The notes beneath the pieces were generated by a model, which ran no database searches, was not told where the DNA came from, and was given only the letters and a program-made list of their open reading frames with translations. The translations under genes and the position numbers were made by a program. From NCBI RefSeq assembly GCF_029931775.1, contig NC_079326.1, forward strand, positions 4,370,604 to 4,434,603: a stretch of DNA of 64,000 nucleotides, read 5' to 3'. Below, one piece after another: positions 43,055-55,705 of this stretch. Each line of letters opens with the position of its first letter. The stretch's first letter is position 1. This DNA is from Euleptes europaea. Its lineage: Eukaryota > Chordata > Lepidosauria > Squamata > Sphaerodactylidae.

Positions 43055-43620
43055 TATCCAAGGTAGATTTGACTTAAATCAAATTGATTTAAATCACTAG
43101 TCAGGAGGGGCCATGGCTCAGTGGAAGAGCATCTGCTTGGCATGCAGAAGGTCCCAGGTGCAATCCCCGGCATCTCCAGTTAAAGCGTCTAGACAGGTGG
43201 GTGATGTGAAAGACCCCTGTCTGAGACCCTGGAGAGCCACTGCCGGTCTGAGTAGACATACTAACTTTGATGAACCAAGGGTCTGATTCAGTATAAGGCA
43301 GCTTCATGTGTTCATGTGTCAATAAGACTAGATTTTCACAATTTAGATCACTAGTTAGTAAGATTATATTTAAATCATGGTTTTCTACATAAACAGCATT
43401 TCTCATGATGTTGTTTCATTCAGGCCACCAGGCCTTGCATTTCTTTGTTGCAGTGTTTGCATTTTGCACACGTCTGCCTTACCTGTAGGTAGAAGAATGT
43501 CATTAAAATATTCCCAAACTGGGTCTCTTCTACAGCCTGCTGCCATTATAGGTTTTCTCCTTCAGGGAGAGAATAATATGATAAACCTCATGCTATACAC
43601 ACAAAGATCCCAAGACTTGT
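43055..43620 (+). mobile_element. hAT-type element (CAGGGTGGATTTGATT family), partial, with SINE insertion
   Basis: Starts CCAAGGTAGATTTGACTTAAATC, continues to GATTTAAATCACTAGTCA, is interrupted by the SINE at 43104-43317, and resumes TCAATAAGACTAGATTTT through CTGCCATTATAGGTTTTCTCC and AGATCCCAAGACTTGT. It ends abruptly where the CCGAA-rich element begins. The intact arrangement is seen at 19372-20099. Confidence 0.75.
43104..43317 (+). mobile_element. tRNA-derived SINE with pol III boxes and short TSD
   Basis: Box A TGGCTCAGTGG at 43114-43124 and box B GGTGCAATCCC at 43157-43167, with an anticodon-arm-like GCATCTGCTTGGCATGCAGA between them. The 3' part reads AAGACCCCTGTCTGAGACCC and ends GCAGCTTCATGTGTTCATGT. 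GTCA flanks both sides (43100-43103 and 43318-43321). Abundant squamate SINE type. Confidence 0.85.
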
Positions 43621-43623
43621 GGA

Positions 43624-44400
43624 AAGGACTGTTGAAAAAACAAATCGGTAAAATTTGGATTTGGCAAAATTCGGCCCGTTTTGATTTGGGAAATGTTGAA
43701 GTCCGAACTCCCCCGATTCGGATCCGTGGAATTCGGCACTAAGTTTGGAGTTCGGGAAAAAATTCGGCCAAATAAAGCCATTAAAAACAAATTTGCGCCT
43801 TTCTGCGGCTCCGGGGGGCATTTTTGGTGGTAGAGATCCCAAAATTTCAGTGTAGCTTGAGGGGACCCTTCTTGCAAGAACCCCCAAGTTTTGTGACGAT
43901 TGGGGCAGGGGGTCCCGAGTTATGGGGCCCGGAAGGGGTCCCCCCATGATCAGCCCTTTGGAATGAATAGAAATAAATAGACCGTTTGGACTCAGAGTTT
44001 GCAAAACCATGCAAAGCAACACGTGACGCGACCTTGGGTGTTTGCAAACCATGGAAAGGGACAGAGGCATGCTAGCTATGCTTAAGGGGCAGGTGGGGGT
44101 AGAATTTCCCCTTTTGCATCGGACTCGGGAGTCGGGACCGGACAAATGCATTGTTTAAGTCACAATTTGAACACCAGTTTTGAGGCGAGCGGGCACACAC
44201 CCCTTGGCAGAACGGGTGAAATCCCCCTTTGGCTTCCCCCCCACCTACAGAAACTGCTTCCCCCCACACACAGAGACTCTGCTTCCCCCCCCCCCACACA
44301 CACACACAGGAGAAAAGGTATAGAGAAAAAACCCCAAAATCAAACTGTGTGGATGTCTTCCAGCAGGAGCATGGAGGAGAGGTAATCTTTAGGCACACAT
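43624..44400 (-). mobile_element. CCGAA-rich hAT-like element, partial reverse copy
   Basis: GGACTGTTGA then TTCGGCCCGTTTTGAT and TGAAGTCCGAACTCCCCCG match the reverse complement of the right part of the element at 36385-38066. The module GTTTTGTGACGATTGGGGCAGG and TTTGCAAACCATGGAAAGGG also match. The other end was not found. Confidence 0.65.
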
Positions 44401-44419
44401 TCCTCGGCAGAACTGTTGT

Positions 44420-44715
44420 CAAGCCAACTCTCTCCCATCCTGTACCTGTGCCTTAAGTTGTTTCTGCCTAGGTGGAGTACCTTACACTTCTCCCTATTGA
44501 AATCCATTTTATTGTTTATGGCCCAGCTCTCCAGTCTATCAAGGTCATTCTGAACTCTGACCCTGTCCTCTGGGGGTATTAACTATCCCTCCCAACTTGG
44601 TGTCATCTGCAAATTTAATTATCATGTCCTCTATTCCATCCTCCAAGTCATTTATAAAAATGTTAAATAGCACCGGTCCCAGGACAGACCCCTGTGGCAC
44701 TCCACTGGATATATG
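44420..44715 (-). mobile_element. CR1 LINE fragment
   Basis: The minus strand encodes [20 protein letters not shown] then [20 protein letters not shown]-type sequence, the conserved palm of CR1 reverse transcriptase including the FADD motif, and upstream-to-downstream text typical of CR1 nucleotide consensus (CACAGGGGTCTGTCCTGGGA). Confidence 0.8.
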
Positions 44716-45544
44716 CTGATAATCTACAGCTCATTTCGTAGACTACTTAAGCAGCAACAAGTTAGGTTTTTTTTGGGGGGGGGGGGTTTCTTACTTATGA
44801 AGGAATTGTGTATCTTGTCTCCTGAGTCCTGGTGAGCTGATTCTTCTTTTAGCCTTTCCTCCTACTGTCTTTTAACTCTTAGTAGCTACTTCTTCAGGGG
44901 GAGCCAACATGCCCCCACTTTTGGGGGATAGCTTCCACACAACGCTGTGCTCTTTCCAAGCTTGACTCATAGGGCTTTCCTCTTTAAGCTTGAGCAAAGA
45001 AAACAGTGCAGCAGCTACAGGCAGAACCCCCCCCCTTCCCGAGTGAAGTCTGCCTGCAGCCAAACCATGGAGGGTGTTGAGTGTAGCATCACCTTCAAAA
45101 TGGCGGCACTAAGCTTTGCCACCCTGCCTTCAACAGGGCTGTTTTTTCTTTAACAACATAGCTGTGGCTTAGCTGTGGGGGGGGAGGGAATTGTGGGGTC
45201 AGGGAATGAAGAGGTGGAAGGGGGGCTGCAGGATAGTGCCAGCATCCAGTTGGGCAGGAACTGGGGGTGTGGATGTCATTCCTATGCACCTCCATCCTGC
45301 TTGCTGTTGCTCAAGCGGCAAGTGTAGGGAAAGCCGGTGGGACTGGCCAGGGCTGGCATTTCTTTGTTAGCTTTATCAGTTTAATTACGTTAAATCACTT
45401 TTAGTATAGGGAGAGATGGGACACAAATAATTTAAATACAATTCTGTTAAGATGTACTATGTTTGTCAGAGATGTTCTGTCTCTTCATAACCCAGCCTTG
45501 ATTATTTCGCTTTTTTTTTTCTGGGTGGGTGACTAAGGAAGTGA
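44716..45544. other. Intronic sequence, nothing recognised
   Basis: T/G-run near 44767-44788 and several C- or G-runs; no gene or firm repeat. Confidence 0.3.
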
Positions 45545-45895
45545 AGTGAAATAAAACATTCCGCAGGGCCTGTAAAACTGAGCTGTTCCACCAGGCATAT
45601 ATATGGCTGAGGGCAGCCACAGTCTTCCACCTGGCTGGCCTCTCTTCTCCTCCTTTCCCCCCCTCCTTCTCCATCTCTGCTCTTTCCCCACAAATAGTAT
45701 ACAATGTTAGTCCTGCAGTATTGTTATATTATAGATGTATCTGCTGCTATATCAGTGTGTCACTTTTATTGTTGTACTTTATGTAATAATTTACTATTTT
45801 TAGATTGTTTAAAGTGTTGTGATCCACTCTGAACCTGGCTTGGCCAGAAATAGGCAGCCTAAAAATCTATCAATCAAACAAATAAATAAATTTTG
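45545..45895 (+). mobile_element. L2-like LINE 3' end
   Basis: CCGCAGGGCCTGTAAAACTGAGCTGTTCCACCAGG leads to an AT-rich 3' region with GATCCACTCTGAACCTGGCTTGGCCAG and an AAATAAATAAA-type end. The layout matches the split copy at 23871-24470. Confidence 0.6.
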
Positions 45896-47364
45896 AATTG
45901 AGAATATCCTCTCCTTACACACTTGCTTCTGGTCACTGTTACCTGTGTTTGTTGGTTTGGCTTTTAAAAAAAAAAATCACACATACCCTTTTCCAGACAA
46001 TTTAAAATTAAACTCCCCTTAAAGCCATTTACTTCCTCTGTTGCATCTTAGGGAGTGTTTCCAGATGTTCCTGACACTGGCTGTGAACCAGCTTAAAATA
46101 CTCCCTCCACCAAACCTTTAAGTCTTTTCTTTTAAGATCCTCCTCTGAACATGTTAGAACAGGATTCAAATTAACTAAATTCTGTGTGACTGCTCATGCA
46201 GTTCAAAGATATGATCAGTAAACTCTTAGATATCTGTGCTTGATTTATAGGGGGGGCTTGACTCGCCTTGATATACAATAGCAAGATGAATCCATTGTGA
46301 AGCTGGACTCCAAAGTATGATTCAGTATATAATGCCTCATAAAATGATTGTATCTCATATGCAGCACCAATGTAGATGCTAGGGGCAGCAATAAAAAAAG
46401 TAAAGGTTATGCACACCCAGTAGAAAAACTCCTTGAAAGAGTTGGCTGAGCATATTTTTATCCTCTTTCTTCTTTCCCCTGCTGTTTATCCCAAGAATCC
46501 TCTTGGAGGACCAGGAGAGCCTGGTCAACAAAATACACAAAAGGTGTGGTGCGTTGCAGTAACCGGGGGAACTGGGAACATCAGAACATTCAGTGTGCCT
46601 TGCTGGACCAACAGGTGGCCCATATAGTCCAGCATGCATGGAATCTCAGTGAGATGGAAGCAACTGTCACAAGGTGAGAATGTTGAAACATTACAACCAG
46701 AATGAGGACTGCTCACCACAAGTAGGCTGTTTTTGGCAATATCCTTGTGGCAACACTAAAAGATCCATTGATGTGTTCTCACAGAAATTTCTAGACCAGT
46801 GCTTCTGATCCAAAGGGTTTTTTTGAGTTTTCAGTGAGTTAAATACAATACCTTGGAAATAACCATGACGAAGCTGGTATTCTTCATGCTGGCATAATGG
46901 TTCTTCTGCTATGGTTATGTTGTGATGAGATTGCGAAGTGAACTGGAACTCCTTCACTTTGTTTGTTATATAAAATATCAGGCTAGTGCAAATGCACACT
47001 GGACCTTCTTGTGAAAGCAGGTACCCTGTGGTATTCTCCACTCAGCAGAGTTTTGACAGAAAGCAGGGCTTTGCATTTTAATACGTGTAGGTGCTATTTC
47101 AGATACCTTCTGTTCTCTTCCATCATTTTATGTGCTCTCCTTGCTGCAGCAAGAATTAATTGGATTAGCTTTGGCTCCTGTCTGGTGGTCTTGGTTTGTC
47201 TCTTTTTGATACAGTGAATGGTCCATTCCAAGAGGTTGAGTGCGCGCACTATTTAAACTGTGAGATTTATTCCTCCTTCCCTTTGGACAGCAACAGCTTA
47301 TATTTGTTCAGCAAGAATATTCTAGTTGACTTCAAAAACAGCTCAGAGCTTAAAAAGAGAGAGT
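45896..47364. other. Intronic sequence with a short repeat scrap
   Basis: No gene. A short copy of the CTGGATCAGACC/TAGTCCAGCATG repeat family lies at about 46570-46640. Confidence 0.35.
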
Positions 47365-47372
47365 AAATGTTG

Positions 47373-47939
47373 GCTCCATCATCAACCAAAAGGGAGACTG
47401 CAGCCAAGAAATCAGAAGGAGATTGAGACTGGGAAGGGCAGCCATAAAGGAGCTAGAAAAGATTCTTAAGTGTAAGAATGTGTCACTGGCCACCAAGATT
47501 AAGTTAATTCATGCCATTTTATTCCCTGTTACTATGTATGGGTGTGAAAGCTGGACTTTAAAGAAAGCTGATAGGAAGAAAGTAGATTCCTTTGAAATGT
47601 GTTGGAGGAGAGTGTTACGGATACCGTGGACTGCCAAAAACAAAAAAAAAGAGGGTTAAGGATAAAATCAAGCCTCAACTGACCCTAGAAGCTAAAATGA
47701 CTAAACTGAGGCTATTGCATTTTGGTCACATTATGAGAAAACGAGTCACTGGAAAATACCGTCATGCTAGGAAAAGTTGAGGGCAGCAGGAAAAGAGGAA
47801 GACCCAACAAGAGATGGATTGACTCAATAAAGGAACCCGCAGTCCTCAATTTGCAAGATCTGAGCAAAGATAGGACATTTTGGACATTGATTCATAGGGT
47901 CGCCATGAGCCGGAAGTGACTTGACGGCACTTAGCACAC
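47373..47939 (+). mobile_element. BovB LINE, 5'-truncated 3' end with TSD
   Basis: The frame reads LGRAAIKELEKILKCKNVSL, FPVTMYGCESWTLKKADRKK and WTAKNKKK, then LEAKMTKLRLLHFGHIMRK, the conserved C-terminal part of BovB ORF2. It ends with GGTCGCCATGAGCCGGAAGTGACTTGACGGCACTTAG, typical of BovB and its SINE tails. AAATGTTG flanks it at 47365-47372 and 47940-47947. This is a classical 5'-truncated insertion, with frameshifts. Confidence 0.9.
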
Positions 47940-47947
47940 AAATGTTG

Positions 47948-49464
47948 AACTTATATTTTTGGAATAACTTGTTCTCTATGGGCAGAAGTACCATGGCGTT
48001 GGTGGGAAGGATGTTAACCCATAGTATAGAGAGCTGTTCTCTCTTATCTCTTAACTTACAATGTTGCTTTATAGTGAGACTTTTTTAAAAAAACAGGGAT
48101 GCTGAAATAATGTTTAAGAGCATCCTGTTCAGAAACTGGCATCCCTGAAAAGTACATCATACCTGTTGAAGTCCACTAACGGTAGCTAAATATTAATAGT
48201 TCCTCTTGTGATTTGTTGCTGTGGATCTGGCTACAGTCTAATGAATAATAGCATCACAGGTTCACATTTTTGTATCCTTTGCTGTACACTCTCACTTTGT
48301 ACACACTGCTCTTAAGTGTGATGGCTACAATATAGAAGTGTCAAAAGATAACACTTATTGCTGAGAAGTGGTGGAGAAAATGGCAGAAACAATAAGTACA
48401 TTCTTGGCTAAAAGTTACAGATACTGTTGCAGTTCAAAGCATTACTTGTTTGTGCATATTTAATATTTTCAGTAGGCATTTAATATATATACCATACTTC
48501 TCAGTCCAGAAACAGTTTTTTTTAAAAAATGTTGAAGACCAGTGGTGATAAGAGTGATTGTTGCTCACAGCATATATTCATTACATTTTCACCTTTGGTT
48601 TAACGGGCTTTGTGGAGTTTCAAATACTTGTTCAACCAGAGCTGACAGTGGGGCCAAAGAAATGTGTGCTTACATCATGCAAAGTGATATCTCTCTCAGG
48701 TAGTAATTTTTAAGAACTGGAATTGGTTTGTTTCCAGTTTCTTCTAAACTTGAGCTAGTTTGTAAGTTCTTGGTCTCATGACTTCCTTATATCAGGATAA
48801 ACCAAACAAGTGAAATTCTTGTTTATCCAGATTTCTGTCAAAAGTTTTGCATATTTAACAAAAGATAAGCAAGATTGTACTGTATAGTTCTCTTATAGCA
48901 CAGAAAAATGTCTTACCCCTTACTTTTCAAGAGTATTCTGAAAGAGACATTTAATATTTGGGGAAGAGTGTTTTATCTGTATATTTGAAACATGAGTCTC
49001 TTGCCTCAGAAAGTTCATGCAGCAATTTCTTTTCATAACTGGGCTCAGTGAAATAGTATATAGATGTCAAAAGCTGTAGGTGTGTTTAATTGGAAGTACA
49101 CTCTATTGAAGTTATTTGGACTTAAGGCCATGTCAGAGAGGTCGCAAATTAGGAAGTACATCTTGCATTGTGTGAGAAACAAAATTCATAATATGCATGT
49201 ACACCAGGAGTACAGGTTGTGAAGTGCTATGATTGGCCTGTGTTCTCTATAGTTTATGTACAAAGTGCAAGAAGAAAGGTTTACTGTGTGTGCAACATGT
49301 ATATGCAAAAAATCCTGCTGATTTAATTGCATGTGGAATAGCTATTATTTCCAAGTCTGAAATCGGAGCATCTGGGGATGGTCCTATAGTACAAAGAGGG
49401 CCAAGTTCATCATATATATGCACATAAATAAGTTCTGTTTCACTAAACATAGCACAGTTGAGTT
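47948..49464. other. Intronic sequence, nothing recognised
   Basis: AT-rich; no gene, RNA or repeat identified. Confidence 0.35.
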
Positions 49465-49469
49465 CCTAT

Positions 49470-49821
49470 TGTAAGCTCTAGCCCTGCAGCAAACCCATAA
49501 ACAGATTCCAGCAGACAGCAAGTCCACGAAAGCAGTTTTATTGGTTAGGATCGACAGGTTTCAGAAGCCATATTCAAAAGGACACTAGTAAGGGGCAAAG
49601 GCAAGGTACACAGCATATATGAAAGAGCAAAAGGAGATAACTGGTAACCCAGGCAACCCCCCTCCCAGAGGCAGGAAGGAGCACTTGGCAATTCCCACAG
49701 TATGGGAATCTATGAAGACTAAACACGGGGCACAGCCTGGCCTTGGACAGAATAGCACAACAGCACCTGGAAGCAGCACAATCAGACTACCGCATACCAT
49801 CCCAATGGCCTGCTCCTGACA
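49470..49821 (-). repeat. 3' LTR of the second chromovirus
   Basis: 352 bp; sense strand TGTCAGGAGC...GAGCTTACA. TATA-like CATATATGC at about 49613-49621 (minus strand) and AATAAAACTG polyadenylation signal downstream. Next to it inside the element lies a purine run (sense GGGGGGCAGAA), the likely polypurine tract. Confidence 0.9.
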
Positions 49822-52800
49822 TTCTGCCCCCCTAAAGACCCCCCCTCACCCTCCCACCGTGGGTTTGTGAGGGTAGGCGGCATGGAATTCTCGTACTAAG
49901 CGGGGGGCGGAGACATCATGGGCGCACACCCATTCATCCTGGGCGGGACCAAAATGTTTCCAGCGGATCAGATAGTGAAGGGTACCGTAGCGAATGCGAG
50001 AATCCAGTATTGTAGCTACTTCAAAATGCTTCTCCCCCACACCATTTCAGGCACTTCGGGTTGTGGTTCAGGATGCCATTTTTGGGAAGGAACATACGAT
50101 TTTAAAAGACTGACATGGAACACAGAATGAATTCTGCGTAAGGACTTGGGCAAGGAGAGTTCCACAGCCAGTGGATTAATAATCCTGGAAATGGGGAACG
50201 GACCCACATACTTGGCACTGAGTTATCACATGGGCGGGTGGACCATAGGTTCTTGGTGGACAGATAGACAAGATCCCCCACTTTGCATTCCATACTGGGG
50301 GAGCGATGTTTGTCAGCCTGAGCCTTGTAATGCCGTTTGGCCCGCTCTAGATTTTTAACCAGCCATGGCCAGGTTGTTTGAATTGAACATGCCTATCCAT
50401 CCATATCAGCTCCCCCCTCCTCCTCAGAAGCATCAATATGACCAGTGGGGCCAAACTCTTTACCATGGACAACCTAGAAAGGGCTGAACCCCGTGGATTG
50501 GTGAACCGCATTATTATAAGCATACTCAGCAAAAGGCAACAGGTCTACCCAATCATCCTGATGGTAATTAACGTAACAGCGTAAACGTTCAGTTTGACCG
50601 TCTGTTTGGGGATGGAAGGCACTAGACAGTCCTTGTTCTACTCCAACCAATTTGAGAAAAGCCTTCCAGAATTTGGCCCCAAAAGTTGACCCCCTGTCCA
50701 TCACTATCTTATGCGGAAAGGAATGTAGTTGGAAGACATGTGACACAAAGAGGCAGGCCAATTTCGGGGCGGAAGGGATACCTGTGCAGGGTACAAGATG
50801 CACCTGTTTTGAAAATAGATCAGTAATCACCCAAAGAACTGTCTTTCCCCCACTAGGGGGTAGGTCCATCTTGAAGTCCAGTGCAATAACTTCCCATGGT
50901 TTGGAGGGAGTCTCTAATGGTTGTAAAAGTCCGGGCGGTTTGCCCTGAGATCGTTTGGCTGCTGCACATATGGGGCAGCTGCGGATGAAGGAGTCCACAT
51001 CTGACCGCATGCCCGCCCACCAAAACTGTCTCCGTAGCAAATGCAATGTCTTGAGACATTGTCCGGCAGTCTTGGTGCCATGAACCAAACCCAAAACCTC
51101 CCCCCGCAATACTTTTGGAACATACAATTTAGAATCTTTGTACCAAAACTCCCCGCGTTTAATGAGAGTAGCTGGAAGGGTCTGTGAGAACAGTTCCGTT
51201 TGATAACTGCGAAGGAGAGTCTCTTTAAAGGAATCAGACAGTCCTTCCACCCCCTCCAGAGAGGAGACAGTGGGCAGCTTGACCGAGGATGGAGCCGACA
51301 CAGGCGCAGGGAGAGACTGAACGGGGCGCTCGGGCCCCCGTACCTCGGGAACTGTGGCTGTCAGTCTCTCAGGGGGAAGAGGAAGCGAGGTGGGCAGCGC
51401 TGCCGGCTCATCCGGGCGTGGGTCTTCCCCCCCATCGAAAGCGGCGGCTGTGGGGATTGGGTCTGAGAACAGGTTTGTACGGCCAAAGTGGGCAACAGAC
51501 CACATTGGGCAGGGATGAAGAGCGATTCTGTGGGCCGATCAACCTTGGTGGGATATTGGGGGAGTCTGGACAAAGCGTCAGCCAGAAGGTTTTGCTTCCC
51601 TGGTACATATTTTAGGACGAATCGAAATTGGGCGAAGTCCGCCCAGCATACGTGCTTCGCGGACAGCTTGCACGCCCCTGTTAGTGCCTCTAGGTTTTTG
51701 TGATCGGTCCATACTTCAAAGGGCACCTTGGAACCTTCTAAAAACTGCCTCCACACTGTCAGGGCATGCTTTACCGCAGCGGCTTCCTTTTCCCAAATGG
51801 CCCAATTGAGTCAACTTTTTAGAAAAATAAGCGCACGGGTGCCCATCCTCCCCCCGCTGCAGGAGCGCATCCCCCATCGCTATGTCGGAAGCGTCTACAT
51901 GCACTTCGAATGGTTGATTGCAGTCCGGGTGCTGCAAAACAGGGTCGGAGGTAAAAAGCTGTTTAAGACTATCGAAGGCGGCTTGACACTGGGGGATCCA
52001 CTCCACCCGGGTGTTGGGTAAGGTAGCTGTATTCCCCTTTCCCTTATTCTTAAGGAGGTTTGTGAGGGGTAGTGCAATCTGAGCGAAATGTGGGAGGAAC
52101 ATCCTGTAAAAATTCGCGAACCCGAGAAATCTTTGGACCTGTTTACGAGTAGAGGGTGGTTCCCAATCGAGCACCGCTTGCACCTTTTCAGGATCCATAG
52201 TCAGTCCCTGGTGTGAAATAATATATCCTAGGAAAGTCAATTGCTTTTTATGGAACTCGCATTTAGACTTTTTAGCATACAGCTGATTGTCTCTGAGACG
52301 TTGCAACACCTCTTGAACCAAGGCAACATGCTCACCCGTGGTTTTAGAGTAAATGAGAATATCATCTAAATAAACTACCACTCCTTTGAACAGTAGATCA
52401 TGGAGGATCTCGTTAATGAATTGCATGAAGATCCCCGGGGCCCCTTTTAATCCAAAAGGCATCACCATAAATTCGAACATCCCAAAGCAACTGGAAAAGG
52501 CTGTCAGAGATTCAGCTCCCTCCCGGATTCTGACTCTGTAATAAGCCTCGACTAAGTCCAGTTTGGTGAAAATGTGTCCCTCTTAAAGTTGCCCCAAGAG
52601 ATCAGAAATGAGGGGGATGGGATAAGCATTTGTTTGAGTAACAGCATTAAGTTTTCGAAAGTCGATACACAAACACAAGTCCCCTGTTTTCTTATGCACT
52701 AAGAAAGCTGGTGCCGAATAGGGTGCAGTGGAGGGTCGGATGAAACCGCGAGCCAAGTTTTTTCTAAGAATTCGCGGAGCACCGTCCATTCCGTAGGGCT

Positions 52801-53457
52801 CATAGGATAGATCTTACTTTTTGGCAGTTTTCCATCCCCCACCACTTCAATAGTACAGTCCGTCCGGCGGTGGGGGGGTAACACATCTCACTCCTGCACA
52901 TTAAACACGTCTGTAAAGTCCTGATATTCGGGCAGTACTTGGGTCGGACTGGAGGTGTCTGAGGCCAGAGCAGGAGTTGGTTTGCTTACGGTTTTAACGG
53001 CCACTTGATATTGGTGTAAGTCACACAGCGGGCTATTGAACGTCAAAGTCTCAGCTTCCCAGTCTATGGTGGGACTGTGTCCTTTGAGCCAATTTGCGCC
53101 TAGCACCACAGCATATTGAACATTGGGCACAATAGTAAAGTTAATTTGTTCCCAATGGTGGCCGATTCCCATTGCCACTCTGTCAGTGCGACGGTTGACT
53201 GCCCCCCCTGAAATCACTGCCATCCATTTGAGCAAATTGAACAGGTGCTGGCACTTGGAGCGCCCTAAAGGTGGTTTCATTAATTAACGAGTGGGCACAT
53301 CCGGAGTCTATTAAGGCTTTAACTTTTCTATAATGTCGTAATATCACATCTACATACACAGTCTCTTCTACTTCACTCACCATGAAAGGAGCCTCGGGTT
53401 TCTCAGGAACACCTGCGGAGGTCTGCGATATCGCTCCTTCTACCGCAGACCCAGTCC

Positions 53458-53464
53458 GTTTTTT
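53458..53464 (-). promoter_or_regulatory. Slippery heptamer A AAA AAC at gag/pol junction, second chromovirus
   Basis: Sense strand CCA AAA AAC just before the end of gag (PKNGLGLR), the same heptamer and phase as at 33402-33408. Confidence 0.75.
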
Positions 53465-55692
53465 GGCTGTTTGAGGGGAGACTCCAAGTTAAGGGCGGGG
53501 GAGTTCCAGTGGTCACCCTCCTCTGAAGAAGCGGAGCTACCCTCCCCAGGATTAGTAATTGTAACACTGGACCTCGACGGGTCCGCTAGCAAAAAGTCCG
53601 TTGTCACTTCTCCAGCGTGCAGAGCTGGGGGGCGCTTTTCGTCTTTGAGGGATGCTCCGCTCGGCTGCGGTGTCCCTCCCTCAAGCACATCCTCTCCCGC
53701 AAGGGGTCCCCTCTGACTGGGGAGTGGGACTCGGCAGTCCCGAAAATGACGGACAAGTGGCAGCGAAGTGACCCATGGCACCGCAAATGAGACAGGCTCC
53801 CCTTTGAAACCATAATGCTCAGTCTTGCGGAGGTAGAGCCGGCGTCCGCGGGGCCTGAGGAGTGGCTGGTTTGGGAGGGTTTCTCTGGCTTCCCTCCTCC
53901 TTGGCCTGCCGTCGGGCAAGGGAAATAAACTGGCGGTGGATTTCCACTTCCTCCACCAGCAAAATCCACTCTTCCAAGATGGCTGGGTCTTGCTGCATGT
54001 ATGCCCAGTTTAGAATCTCAGGATGCAACGCAGCTCGAAAGTAATGCACCCGGGTAGCTTCAGTCCAATCCACTATTTTGTTAGCGAGTCTTTGGAACTC
54101 ATCCACAAACTCTCGGACTGAGGAGGATCCTTGACGGAGCTGTAGGAGGGCCGCTTTGGCCTTCTCCCCTTGAAACGGATCCTCGAAACGTCTCCTTAAT
54201 GCTCGCATGAATTCATTAAGCGACCGTATGGAGCTGACCTGGGTATCAAACTGGAGAACCATCCATTCTGCAGCCTTTCCAGCCAAAAGTGAGGAAACAA
54301 ACCTTATGCGGCTGTCTTCCGTGGGAAAGATATGCCCCTGTTCTCTCATGTAACTGTCCACTTGGTGTAGAAAACAGGGCAACGCGTCCGTAGAGCCATC
54401 AAATGTCACTCGCAAACGGGGTTGCTTCCACAGCACGACCAGGACCACAGGGGGTGGTGCCGGTGGTTGCCCAGGGGGCGGCTGCCCGGGAGCCGGTTGT
54501 ACCAGGGCCGGCTGCCCCAGAGGCGGTTGCACCGGAGGTTGCCCTGGAGCCGGCTGCATCGGAGGTTGCTGGCTGGGGGGCTGTTGGCCCTGGACCAATG
54601 CCTGCACAGGCACCAGTTGAACTCGCTGTAGGCAACCGTACTCACACATCAACAAGTCCATTTGGTTCTGCATACGAGCCATACGATCCAACAGTTCTGT
54701 TTTGAAACCTCAAGGCATGGATCTCCTCCTCAGCTGCCCCAGTCCATCGGGGTTGGCTGACTCGGTAGTTCGTATTCCAGTCCCCCTCCACTGCATACAA
54801 GTCCTCCTCATCCAAATATTCCTGTACATCAGGAGCAAAGGTGAGCCGTTGCCTGCGCGCCACGTCCTGGGGCAGGCCAGGTTCCTGGGAGCCCAAAAAA
54901 AAAACGAGGAGAAACACCAGTCCAGTCCCCCGCTAACTTTTGACCGCGCTCCAGTTCCTGCCGTCGCCTGCTCCCGAGCGGCGGCCGCATCCGCCAACAG
55001 TTGCTCCTCCGCCCACCTCTGGTCAGCGAGCGCTCGGTCCGCCTCGAGTTTGGCGGCAGCTGCAGCCATCACAATTAGTTCGGCCACTTGCTCCAAGAGC
55101 ATTTGGATTTCCTTGTGCTGGCCCAACAGCGGTTGGACCTGTTGAGCCACGGCTGCAGAGGCAGGACCGAATTCAGGAGTTAGTATCTTTTCGTCGTCGG
55201 CCACCGTCGCCGTGGTCAGCGTGAAATCCACAAGAACTAGGACTGTCCTGGCAGCAGCGTTCTGTGCTTCCCAGCGGCATAGGGCGGGATCCAGAACAGT
55301 TTGCAGAATGTCTCCCCCCTGAGCCCCCGCCATTGGGAAACAGAACTCAGGCCCTTGAATTGGGGCTGCCGACTCCTGTTGCGTCCCGCAGAGCGCAAGC
55401 TCAGCCAACAACTGGGTTAGGAGCACGAAGTCCTCTTGCGCCAACCGGGCCTCCTCCAGCAAAGTATCTAGTCCCAAAAGCTCATTGCGTCCTGAGTCCT
55501 CCATGCGACGCCACTGATCAATAACCAGCCTAACCAGGTGGGTGGACTCTGCGTAAGTCCGTTGTGCCTCCTCCAAGACGGCACGCAGAAAGTCGGGGTC
55601 CTCGGGGAGCTCGTCCTGCGCCCCAAACCGAGGAGACTAGTGTCTAGGCAAACCCTCCAGGGCTCCAGCCAAGGTCAACAGGTAAGGATAAG

Positions 55693-55703
55693 ACTACTGT
55701 CCT
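55693..55703 (-). other. Self-priming type primer-binding site, second chromovirus
   Basis: Sense AGGACAGTAGT, two bases inside the 5' LTR. It is complementary at 10 of 11 positions to the LTR segment at 55815-55825, which lies about 30 bases after the TATA-like motif. Confidence 0.75.
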
Positions 55704-55705
55704 AA

